Assembly (NCBI GenBank): GCA_018665025.1
Contig: JABJED010000092.1
Coordinates: forward strand, 1-37,546
Source of the DNA: Gammaproteobacteria bacterium
Lineage (GTDB): Bacteria; Pseudomonadota; Gammaproteobacteria; Pseudomonadales; Azotimanducaceae
DNA length: 37,546 nt
Direction: 5' to 3'
A program made the position numbers and the translations under genes. Of this stretch, positions 1 to 6,362 are shown in pieces. Positions within the stretch are counted from its first letter, which is position 1. Each line of letters starts with the position of its first letter. Under the pieces are notes generated by a model, which did no database searches, was not told the DNA's origin, and worked only from the letters and a program-made list of their open reading frames with translations.

Positions 1-348
1 GACCCCGAGTTTTTCGACGGCCTCGATTGAAGACATACCGAGAGATTTGTCGATCTCGTGTTCAATCGGAAGGCCGTGACAATCCCATCCAAAGCGTCGC
101 TGTACGTACCGCCCTTTCATGGTGAAATATCGAGGAACGGCATCCTTCAGGATGGAACCGACAAGGTGTCCGTGGTGCGGTAATCCGGTGGCGAACGGAG
201 GGCCATCATAGAAGATGTACGGTGCCCCATTTTCCGTCTGGGCAAGCGATTGCTTGAACACCTCGGATGACTCCCAGAATTTGAGCACAGCGTGCTCTGC
301 ATCAACAAAGCTGAAGCTGTCACTGGTTGGATTGGTTGAATCTGTCAT
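1..348 (-). CDS. ileS: Isoleucyl-tRNA synthetase, type 2 (eukaryotic-like), N-terminal part
   Basis: This is the first 116 codons of a class I aminoacyl-tRNA synthetase that charges tRNA-Ile in the cytoplasm; the rest lies outside the window. I translated it by hand because it is not in the ORF track. The class I HIGH signature appears as HHGH in PPFATGLPHHGH, followed by RRFGWDCHGLPIEHEIDK. This wording (FATGLPH.GH, RRFGWDCHGLP) is that of the eukaryotic-like, mupirocin-tolerant IleRS2 group rather than the E. coli type. The ATG at 348 is preceded by AGGAAA at a good distance. The intrinsic terminator and Ile-rich leader peptide immediately upstream suggest attenuation control. The usual ribF/lspA neighbours are not seen on this side; prs and purN lie upstream instead. 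Confidence 0.93.
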   Translation of the reverse strand, partial: MTDSTNPTSDSFSFVDAEHAVLKFWESSEVFKQSLAQTENGAPYIFYDGPPFATGLPHHGHLVGSILKDAVPRYFTMKGRYVQRRFGWDCHGLPIEHEIDKSLGMSSIEAVEKLGV

Positions 349-368
349 AGTCTTTTCCTGAAGCAGCC

Positions 369-397
369 AAAAAAAAACCCGCCGTTGGCGGGTTTTT
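369..397 (-). terminator. Intrinsic terminator in the ileS leader
   Basis: On the minus strand an 11-bp stem (AAAAACCCGCC / GGCGGGTTTTT) closes a 3-nt loop and runs into nine consecutive T residues. It ends about 20 nt before the ileS start codon, too close for a separate ileS promoter downstream of it. It should therefore act as the terminator of an attenuator and not only as the end of prs. Confidence 0.9.
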
Positions 398-413
398 CAA
401 TGCTGCTCACGCA

Positions 414-479
414 TCAACCCACCATTCGGTGCCGAACAATGATAATTATGCTGATTACCGTGATGCGCAGTGAATTCAT
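414..479 (-). CDS. ileS leader peptide, 21 aa, isoleucine-rich
   Basis: A short ORF between prs and the terminator, below the ORF-track size limit. It runs ATG to TGA and encodes a 21-residue peptide with the core RITVISIIIIV. Six of its 21 codons are Ile, five of them within six consecutive codons apart from one Ser (ATC AGC ATA ATT ATC ATT), and all three Ile codons are used. This is the form of a classical amino-acid biosynthesis leader peptide, here placed before the cognate tRNA synthetase. There is no Shine-Dalgarno sequence, but the predicted transcription start falls at or 1-2 nt before the ATG, so translation may be leaderless. Confidence 0.75.
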   Translation of the reverse strand: MNSLRITVISIIIIVRHRMVG

Positions 480-486
480 GGGGCAC

Positions 487-514
487 AGGATAGTTCATCG
501 GCGGCACTTGTCAA
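487..514 (-). promoter_or_regulatory. Sigma-70-type promoter for the ileS leader
   Basis: On the minus strand a perfect -35 TTGACA (509-514, overlapping the prs stop codon) lies 16 nt from a -10 TATCCT (487-492). Seven bases separate the -10 from the leader-peptide ATG, so the expected start of transcription is at about 479-480. No promoter was tested experimentally. Confidence 0.6.
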
Positions 515-1551
515 GGAGCCTCATTATGTACCCCTGTCACACTGCCCCTTGAGTTGATCTTCTCCAGTACCTGGGCAATCAGCGGCTCAATGTGAAACGT
601 ATGGTACCAGTGGGGGGTGTTTTCGTGGCAAATAACACTGGTACCGACCATATTGAATTCCCAACCCTCATTTTCAGCGCGGGTTCGTATGTCTGTCAGT
701 CGTTGCCATGCCGAGCCATTGAATAGTGGGTGCACGCAGGCCACATTGATGTTTCTGGCGCCCTGCTTTTTTAACTCATCGATCGCTGAAACGACGGACC
801 CTGCGGTATCGATAATATCGTCAACCAAGAGTACGTCGCGGTCTTTGACCTCTCCTATTAGCGTAGAACGGAACACATGGTTTGGCTTGGAGTAATCCCT
901 TTCTTTTGACAGGGCTGCCAGGTCCGCAGACAGTTCTTCCGCATAGGCGCGCGCTCTTTCGAGATAACCGACATCGGGTGAAACGACTACATCGCCTGTT
1001 AACTTCTGGCGGCGCAACCAGGAAACGAGTTGCCTGGTTAGAAAGACATTTTCCAGATGGGCCATCGATGGATTGAACATACCGGCGATGGAATCATTGT
1101 GGATCTCAACGGTCATCACACGATCCGTTCCTGCGCTTTGCATCATTCTGGCGAAGAGCCCCGCGCTGATGCCTTCCCTTGTTCTGCCCTTGCGTTTGTC
1201 TTGCCTGGCGCCAGGGTAATAGGGGACAACGGCGGTGATGTATTGGGCATCTGAAAGCGCAGCCGCTTCTATGGCATGGAGCAGCATCAGGAATCTGTCA
1301 TAGATGCTCCGTTCATCCTGGGGGCCTGCGGTCGACTGAAAGATATAGACATCGTGACCGCGAACATTAGCGCCGATTTCGAATTTCCCCTCACCGCAGG
1401 CAAACCAGGTTTCGTTGGTTGGCAGCAACGTTGTGCCCATTTTTGATGCCACGGATTCCGCGAAGGCACGTCCGGATTCGCAGGTCATCAGGGCAATAGG
1501 TGCTCTTGGATTCTTTTGTCGAGGTGCTTTTCTTTTCATTTTCGTATTCAT
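511..1551 (-). CDS. prs: Ribose-phosphate pyrophosphokinase (PRPP synthetase family)
   Basis: Makes 5-phosphoribosyl-1-pyrophosphate from ribose 5-phosphate and ATP, a precursor of purines, pyrimidines, His, Trp and NAD. The protein has the two tandem phosphoribosyltransferase-fold halves of Prs, a flexible catalytic loop (ARQDKRKGRTREGISA) near residue 115 and the PRPP-binding loop VLLVDDIIDTAGS near residue 240. It is somewhat longer (346 aa) than E. coli Prs (about 315 aa), with a basic N-terminal extension and a C-terminal insertion, so it is a divergent member and may be a second Prs in the genome. Its start overlaps the purN stop in an ATGA junction, consistent with a role in supplying purine synthesis. 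Confidence 0.92.
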   Translation of the reverse strand: MNTKMKRKAPRQKNPRAPIALMTCESGRAFAESVASKMGTTLLPTNETWFACGEGKFEIGANVRGHDVYIFQSTAGPQDERSIYDRFLMLLHAIEAAALSDAQYITAVVPYYPGARQDKRKGRTREGISAGLFARMMQSAGTDRVMTVEIHNDSIAGMFNPSMAHLENVFLTRQLVSWLRRQKLTGDVVVSPDVGYLERARAYAEELSADLAALSKERDYSKPNHVFRSTLIGEVKDRDVLLVDDIIDTAGSVVSAIDELKKQGARNINVACVHPLFNGSAWQRLTDIRTRAENEGWEFNMVGTSVICHENTPHWYHTFHIEPLIAQVLEKINSRGSVTGVHNEAP

Positions 1552-2135
1552 CGTTTTCCCGCGGCAAATTGTTGGATAACTTCGATCAGTAACTTATGTT
1601 CAATAGGGTGAAGACGCTCTGCAAGGCTGTCAGGGGTATCATCGACCTTTACGGTTATCTTTTCCTGCAAGAGAGCTTTGCCCATGTCGTAATCGTCATT
1701 GACCAGATGAACAGTAGCGCCCGTTTCACTGTCGCCGGACTCAATGACTGCTTTGTGGACTCGCGAACCATAAAAGCCTGGTCCACCGTGACGGGGAAGC
1801 AGAGAAGGATGTACATTGATGATTCGGCCGCTGTAGGCCTTCAAGACGCGGGGGCCGAGTTTTTTCATATAACCGGCAAGCACGACCAGGTCGATATTTT
1901 TATCAGCAAGGTGGTTATGCATTGATTCATCCAGGACGTCAGATGATGAATGAGTTAGTGATGAAAGATGTACGGTTGGAACGCCTGATTTTCGAGCCCT
2001 GACCATGACTGGCGCATCAGAGTTGTTGCAGATAAGCAGGGCGACGTTTGCTTGGACCCTGCCTTGTTGGCAAGCGCTTACAATAGCCTGAAAGTTGGTT
2101 CCTTGATGAGATGCTAGTACACCAATTCGAAGCAT
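1548..2135 (-). CDS. purN: Phosphoribosylglycinamide formyltransferase
   Basis: Transfers a formyl group from 10-formyl-THF to GAR, the third step of purine synthesis. The protein shows the family order: N-terminal GVLASHQGTNFQAI, the hydrolase/transferase signature around IINVHPSLLPRHGG with the catalytic Asn and His, and the downstream Asp region HLVNDDYDMG. I prefer the ATG at 2135 (MLRIGVLAS) because known PurN proteins begin right at the first beta strand. The track start at 2180 is a GTG that adds 15 unconserved residues. Neither start has a clear Shine-Dalgarno sequence. The 3' end overlaps prs by 4 bp. Confidence 0.93.
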   Translation of the reverse strand: MLRIGVLASHQGTNFQAIVSACQQGRVQANVALLICNNSDAPVMVRARKSGVPTVHLSSLTHSSSDVLDESMHNHLADKNIDLVVLAGYMKKLGPRVLKAYSGRIINVHPSLLPRHGGPGFYGSRVHKAVIESGDSETGATVHLVNDDYDMGKALLQEKITVKVDDTPDSLAERLHPIEHKLLIEVIQQFAAGKR

Positions 2136-2234
2136 TGCGGTGAAGTGATGTTCAGAATCCAGAGTTGGAAATTGTAGCACGGCAAGAGGTGAAAAGGTTC
2201 GTCGCTCGGCATCGTTACAACTTTTCGGTTGGGA

Positions 2235-2240
2235 TATACT
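2235..2240 (+). promoter_or_regulatory. Possible -10 box for the copper-chaperone gene
   Basis: TATACT lies 28 bp before the ATG at 2268 in the region between the divergent purN and chaperone genes. No convincing -35 sits at the usual spacing (TTACAA is only 14 nt away), so this is a weak call. Confidence 0.25.
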
Positions 2241-2267
2241 GAAAGCTTTGCAGGATGACTTTTTGAA

Positions 2268-2741
2268 ATGCGTGTTTGTGCTGTGCTATTGCTGGTCGCT
2301 CTGCCATTGTGGGCGAAATCGGATGTGGTGGTGCAGGCCTGGTCGAGGGCAACACCTCCGGGGGCATCAAGCGCCGCTATCTATGGCTTGTTCGAAAACA
2401 ATAGCTCTCATGAAATGAGGGTTGCAGAAATCAGATTTGCCGGTGCAAGGCATGCCATGATTCACCGGACAGTAGAAGACGAAGGCATGACAAGAATGGT
2501 TCACGGGGAGATTCTGGTGCCGCCCGGAGAACGCTATGAGTTAAAGCCCGGTGGACTCCATATCATGTTGATGGGTGTTTCTATCCCCCTGTTGAAAGGC
2601 TGTTTATATAAGTTTCAGATCCTCTGGGAGAATGGCGATTCTACGAATCATGAGTTTGTGACAGGAGGCTATGGCCAGATGGTTTTCCCCGCAGATGTCG
2701 AACCTGTGGGCGGCGATGCCGTGACCAGGCATTGTCCCTGA
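2268..2741 (+). CDS. Periplasmic copper chaperone, PCu(A)C family
   Basis: Members bind Cu(I) in the periplasm and deliver it to the CuA site of cytochrome c oxidase. The 157-aa protein begins with a short signal peptide (MRVCAVLLLVALPLWA). It has the family's metal-ligand pattern: HAMIH around residue 64, EGMTRM about ten residues later, and PGGLHIMLMG near residue 95, matching the H(M)-x10-M-x21-HxM arrangement. The usual partner SenC/Sco1 is not next to it. It is transcribed divergently from purN and followed by an unrelated PPOX-like gene. An extra C-terminal stretch with Cys (RHCP) follows the conserved domain. Confidence 0.88.
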   Translation: MRVCAVLLLVALPLWAKSDVVVQAWSRATPPGASSAAIYGLFENNSSHEMRVAEIRFAGARHAMIHRTVEDEGMTRMVHGEILVPPGERYELKPGGLHIMLMGVSIPLLKGCLYKFQILWENGDSTNHEFVTGGYGQMVFPADVEPVGGDAVTRHCP

Positions 2742-2857
2742 AGGAAAACGATGCTTGAATCAGCGTGCTGAGCTTGTCCGTATCATCGACATAAAGATTG
2801 AGGCTCCGGTTGCTGTTAGTGGCCAGAATTCGATTTTGACCTGATCGGCAATACGGA

Positions 2858-2886
2858 TTAACCATGCTAAGGTGTCGGGTTATTAT
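2858..2886 (+). promoter_or_regulatory. Candidate promoter for the PPOX-like gene
   Basis: TTAACC (2858-2863) and TATTAT (2881-2886) are separated by 17 nt, giving 4/6 and 5/6 matches to the sigma-70 consensus. The -10 ends 14 nt before the ATG at 2901, so the leader would be very short. Confidence 0.35.
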
Positions 2887-2900
2887 CAGCAGAGAATATC

Positions 2901-3368
2901 ATGCAAGCAGCACACTGGGCCGTTCTTGAACGAGAAGATGTCGCGTTAGCCGCTTTCGGCCAGGAGCGGCTGGACGGTAAAGTTGCGTACCTTGCAACCC
3001 TTCGCAAGGATGGAAGACCCCGCGCACATCCGGTCACCCCGGTTATTGGCGAGGGGCATGTGTTTATCTTTCTGGAGCCCACTTCACCCCGTACCCGTGA
3101 CCTGGAAGAAAACCCTGATTTTTGCCTGCACTGCGCGATGAACGACAGCTCTGGCAGTAGTGGGGAGTTTCAAACGACAGGGATAGCCGTAAAAGTACAG
3201 GATAAGGAAACAAGAGACCTGGCTGAATCTATCTCTAACTTCAGACCGTCGGTTAGGTCCCTGTTGTTTGAACTGTATATTACGGATGCACTTTCAACCG
3301 CCTATCGAAGCGGTCAGCCTAAACGCCGCCGCTGGCAACTATCCTCAACGATGGCTGAAAACAGTTAG
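2901..3368 (+). CDS. Pyridoxamine 5'-phosphate oxidase-like flavin-binding protein
   Basis: A small split-barrel FMN-binding-type protein. The N-terminal half contains the typical strand pair VAYLATLRKDGRPRAHPVTPVI, followed by HVFIFLEPTSPRTRDLEENP, as in PPOX-family general stress or F420/FMN-binding proteins. The substrate cannot be read from the sequence. The C-terminal third, rich in Arg, Ser and Lys, is not recognisable. Its 3' end may overlap the start region of the following symporter gene, and the two could be co-transcribed with the nitrile hydratase genes. Confidence 0.75.
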   Translation: MQAAHWAVLEREDVALAAFGQERLDGKVAYLATLRKDGRPRAHPVTPVIGEGHVFIFLEPTSPRTRDLEENPDFCLHCAMNDSSGSSGEFQTTGIAVKVQDKETRDLAESISNFRPSVRSLLFELYITDALSTAYRSGQPKRRRWQLSSTMAENS

Positions 3369-3378
3369 TGACTACTCG

Positions 3379-4773
3379 GTGAGTCGCGACAGTAACAATG
3401 GACTCAGTGAGATCCTGCCCTTAAGCACCATTGTGAATTACAACATTCCGACGGTTGGTGTCGGGTTCATGTTTTTCATGGTCTCGCTTTACCTCATGAA
3501 ATTTTCCACGGATGTTCTGTTGATTTCTCCTGCAGTGATGGGGCTGATCTTTGGAATTTCAAGAATATGGGATGCGGTGACAGACCCGGTCGCGGGCTAC
3601 CTGAGTGATCGAACGAATCTGAAGGTAGGCCGACGCAGGCCATGGATGCTGATGTCAGTGCCTTTCGTTTGCGGCACTTTTTATATGATGTGGAATCCTT
3701 CTGAGTTGTTGAGCGAATCAATGGTCATCGTCTGGATGGCGGCAGCGGTCATTCTCTTCTACACCTCTATGACAGCATTTAGTGTGCCGCACACATCACT
3801 TGGTGCAGAACTTTCAACGAACTATCACGAGCGGACACGCATATTTGGGCTGCGGCATATGATCTGGAATTCAGGGTCTTTATTGGCGCTGGTTGCGATG
3901 CATCAGCTGATCACTGGTGAGAATCCTAGACAAATTGCCTTTGTAGTCTCTGTGATCGCGGGTGTTGTCACGGCCGCGCTGATTATCTGGATGTTCTTCA
4001 ACACAAAAGAACGACCCGAATACCAGGGCAGGGGTGAATCAAACCCCTTTATCGCATTCGGCGATGTCCTAAAAAACAAATATGCGAGCCTTTTGCTGGT
4101 GGTGTTTTTCATTGAGAACCTTGGTGGGGCGACCATCGGTATCCTGACGCCTTACATCGCTGAATATATTGTGATGAGACCTGAGAAGACGGTGATCTAT
4201 ATCCTGTTGTACCTGATCCCCTCGGTGTTTTCCGTGCCTCTGTGGGTGCCACTTTCGAGGCGAGTGGGTAAGAAGGCAATGTGGATCTTTTCGATGCTCG
4301 TAACCGGTTTTGGATTTGGTGGCATGTTCTTCCTGGAGCCGGGTTCCGACATTCTGATTTCTGTTCTCGCCGTGATCTGTGGACTTGGTGCCGGTAGCGG
4401 GGCGGTTGTCGCGCCTTCGATACAATCAGATGTGATTGATTATGATGAGTACAAATCGGGAAAGCGAAAAGAGGGAACCTACTTCGCGACGTGGAATTTT
4501 GTTTTTAAAAGCGCGACAGGTATTACCCTGATGCTAACGGGTTTTGTACTGAGCAGTTCAGGCTTCGTGCCGAATCAGGAGCAGACAGAGGTGACAAAAC
4601 TCGCTTTGCTTGTCCTCTATGCCATTTTCCCCCTGGTTTGCTACTTGATTGGCGCGCTGATCTTCACCAGGTTTAACCTCAACGAAGCGGAGTACAAAAA
4701 AATCAGGGATATACTGGACCGCAGGGAAAATTTTACATCCAGCGATCAAACTCAGCCGGGCGGTCCGTCATGA
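3379..4773 (+). CDS. MFS sugar/cation symporter, GPH (MelB-like) family
   Basis: A polytopic inner-membrane transporter of about 12 helices. GPH-family hallmarks are present: DAVTDPVAGYLSDRTNLKVGRRRPWML between helices 2 and 3, and DVIDYDEYKSGKRKEGTYFATWNF in the second half. Members usually carry glycosides or related solutes with Na+ or H+. Here the gene overlaps the nitrile hydratase beta gene by 4 bp, so a nitrile, amide or related metabolite is possible but unproven. The ORF is open from 3268, which would overlap the PPOX gene by about 100 bp. I prefer GTG 3379, which leaves a normal 10-15-residue N-terminus before helix 1; no strong Shine-Dalgarno sequence decides it. Confidence 0.88.
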   Translation: MSRDSNNGLSEILPLSTIVNYNIPTVGVGFMFFMVSLYLMKFSTDVLLISPAVMGLIFGISRIWDAVTDPVAGYLSDRTNLKVGRRRPWMLMSVPFVCGTFYMMWNPSELLSESMVIVWMAAAVILFYTSMTAFSVPHTSLGAELSTNYHERTRIFGLRHMIWNSGSLLALVAMHQLITGENPRQIAFVVSVIAGVVTAALIIWMFFNTKERPEYQGRGESNPFIAFGDVLKNKYASLLLVVFFIENLGGATIGILTPYIAEYIVMRPEKTVIYILLYLIPSVFSVPLWVPLSRRVGKKAMWIFSMLVTGFGFGGMFFLEPGSDILISVLAVICGLGAGSGAVVAPSIQSDVIDYDEYKSGKRKEGTYFATWNFVFKSATGITLMLTGFVLSSSGFVPNQEQTEVTKLALLVLYAIFPLVCYLIGALIFTRFNLNEAEYKKIRDILDRRENFTSSDQTQPGGPS

Positions 4774-5441
4774 AAGGGGTGCACGATTTAGGGGGCAAGT
4801 CGGGATATGGCCAGGTCGACCAGTCAGGTGCCGAAACGGTGTTCCATGATCGCTGGGAGGCTAAAGTATTTGCCATGGTTGGTGCTGGGTCTGCGGCGGG
4901 GGCCTGGTCTAACACCGACCGGTTCAGGCATGCGGTTGAACGAATAGATCCTGAAGCATATCTCACCCATGGTTATTATGGTCGTTGGCTGGGCGGGGTT
5001 GAAACGCTTCTGGCAGAGGCCGGAATAGTCAGCCAGGAAGAAATTACGCTTCGCGCCATTGCCCATGGTGCGTCAAGAAGTGATCTGATAGCGGCACAAC
5101 CTTCATCTTCGCCTGACCCCCTCGGTGAACCACCAAGTTCCAGTAGCAGTGATCGACTCATAAGCAGCGCGCCAAAATTCAACGTGGGTGATCAGGTGAG
5201 ATCCCTCGTTAATGCGGTAAGTCATCATACCCGGTTGCCCGAATACGTTATGGGAAAGCGGGGTGAGATCGTTATGCATCACAATGGATGGGTATTTCCC
5301 GATACCAATGCTCATGGCAAGGGAGAGAACCCAAAGCATCTATACACCGTCAGGTTCAGCAGCGAGGTACTTTGGGATAAGCCGGGTTTTGCTGTCTGTG
5401 TTGACCTTTTTGAACCTTATCTGGAGTTTGTCAATGTCTGA
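4770..5441 (+). CDS. nthB: Nitrile hydratase beta subunit
   Basis: Partner subunit of nitrile hydratase, which hydrates nitriles to amides in the cytoplasm. The N-terminus [16 protein letters not shown] is diagnostic of the beta subunit. It is followed by [29 protein letters not shown] and the C-terminal SH3-like barrel beginning FNVGDQVRS, with [13 protein letters not shown] and [10 protein letters not shown]. The Arg residues in YYGRW and HTRLP are probably the conserved arginines that contact the alpha-subunit metal claw. A Ser/Pro-rich linker (about residues 110-130) separates the domains. The start overlaps the symporter stop (ATGA) and the end overlaps nthA by 8 bp. The beta-alpha order is that commonly seen for cobalt-type enzymes. 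Confidence 0.95.
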   Translation: MKGVHDLGGKSGYGQVDQSGAETVFHDRWEAKVFAMVGAGSAAGAWSNTDRFRHAVERIDPEAYLTHGYYGRWLGGVETLLAEAGIVSQEEITLRAIAHGASRSDLIAAQPSSSPDPLGEPPSSSSSDRLISSAPKFNVGDQVRSLVNAVSHHTRLPEYVMGKRGEIVMHHNGWVFPDTNAHGKGENPKHLYTVRFSSEVLWDKPGFAVCVDLFEPYLEFVNV

Positions 5442-6036
5442 TGAAAGTCCGCAGGCGATTCGCGCTGAAGCGCTGGAATCTATCCTGATTGAAAAAGGGT
5501 TGATAACAGCCGAAGCTGTGGACGATATTATCACTCGCTACAGCGAACGGGTTGGCCCCATGAATGGCGCGAGGTTAGTGGCCAGGGCATGGGCCGACCC
5601 TCAGTTCAAAAAACAGCTGCTAACGGATGCGACCTCGATCGTCGAAAGCTTTGGCTTTGAAGGCGGCCAGGTTGAAAAACTGGTTGTGGTTGAAAATACG
5701 GAGAAGGTACATAACGCTGTAGTTTGTACGCTCTGCTCCTGCTATCCATGGGCCGTTCTCGGGTTGCCGCCGAAATGGTACAAAGATCCGGCCTATCGAT
5801 CTCGCATTGTAATGGAGCCAAGGCAGCTTTTGGCAGAGATGGGTGTCGGACTCGGGAGTAATGTTGAAATCCAGATCTGGGATTCCAGCGCCGAGATCCG
5901 GTACATGGTACTTCCGATGCGGCCACCCGGGACCCAGAATCTCAAAGAGGAACAGCTTGCTGAACTTGTCACCAGGGACTCGATGATCGGGGTTGAAGTA
6001 CTTGGCGGCGTTGAAGTACCAGGGGAACTATCTTGA
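5434..6036 (+). CDS. nthA: Nitrile hydratase alpha subunit, cobalt type
   Basis: Catalytic, metal-carrying subunit. The active-site claw is [10 protein letters not shown] near residue 92. Thr in C-T-L-C-S-C is the signature of the Co(III) enzymes, whereas iron enzymes have Ser there. The second and third Cys of the claw are the ones normally oxidised after translation. Other family landmarks are [19 protein letters not shown] and [16 protein letters not shown]. The track ORF opens at 5263 inside nthB, but the real start is ATG 5434 ([15 protein letters not shown]), overlapping nthB by 8 bp for translational coupling. No amidase gene lies nearby to use the amide product. Confidence 0.96.
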   Translation: MSDESPQAIRAEALESILIEKGLITAEAVDDIITRYSERVGPMNGARLVARAWADPQFKKQLLTDATSIVESFGFEGGQVEKLVVVENTEKVHNAVVCTLCSCYPWAVLGLPPKWYKDPAYRSRIVMEPRQLLAEMGVGLGSNVEIQIWDSSAEIRYMVLPMRPPGTQNLKEEQLAELVTRDSMIGVEVLGGVEVPGELS

Positions 6037-6356
6037 GCGAGATGGAACTCCAGGGGCTGATCGCCCCGCCGATGGCAAATGGAGAGGTAGTGTTTGATGC
6101 GCCATGGCAAAGTCGAGTGTTTGGGATGGCTCGGGCACTTTGCGAGCAGGGGATGTTCACTTGGGACGAGTTTCGCGAACAATTAATACTACAAATTGGA
6201 ACCTGTACGGATGATGGGGATTATCAGTACTTCATTCACTTCTTCGATGCCCTGACGTTTTTGTTAGAGAAAAAGCAATTTTTTTCAAAAGATGAGCTGG
6301 TTGTTCTTTCAGAACAATTTTCTGCGCGCCCGCACGGTCACGATCACTCGCATTAG
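6033..6356 (+). CDS. Nitrile hydratase accessory/activator protein with His-rich tail
   Basis: A 107-aa protein resembling the small nitrile hydratase activators (P14K/NthE type), which form a complex with the alpha subunit and help insert cobalt. It shows the shared N-terminal pattern [31 protein letters not shown], which itself resembles the beta-subunit N-terminal domain. The C-terminus ends in HGHDHSH, a likely metal-binding tail fitting a cobalt chaperone role. The start is TTG 6033, overlapping the nthA stop by 4 bp (TTGA); an ATG lies two codons later. It ends 6 bp from the convergent DUF885 gene with no visible terminator between them. Confidence 0.9.
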   Translation: MSEMELQGLIAPPMANGEVVFDAPWQSRVFGMARALCEQGMFTWDEFREQLILQIGTCTDDGDYQYFIHFFDALTFLLEKKQFFSKDELVVLSEQFSARPHGHDHSH

Positions 6357-6362
6357 CAGCGT

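Larger units (their letters stand above)
369..479 (-). promoter_or_regulatory. Candidate isoleucine-responsive transcription attenuator of ileS
   Basis: The leader RNA contains alternative pairings. Segment 1 (TGCGCATCA, 461-469), inside the leader-peptide codons, can pair over 9 positions including G-U pairs with TGATGCGTG (408-416). Segment 2 (GGTGGGTT, 416-423), at the end of the leader ORF, can pair over 8 positions with AACCCGCC (387-394), which is the 5' arm of the terminator. A ribosome stalled on the Ile codons would cover segment 1 and let segment 2 block the terminator. A ribosome that reaches the stop codon would cover segment 2 and allow termination. Pairings were found by eye; no folding energies were calculated. 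Confidence 0.72.

Noticed and set aside
444-472. Promoter inside the leader ORF on the minus strand (TTCACT with CATAAT)
   Set aside because: It would start transcription inside the leader peptide; the TTGACA/TATCCT pair upstream is a better match and explains the whole arrangement.
369-479. T-box riboswitch as the ileS control element
   Set aside because: The leader is only about 110 nt, has no specifier loop or T-box consensus that I can see, and an Ile-rich ORF explains it better.
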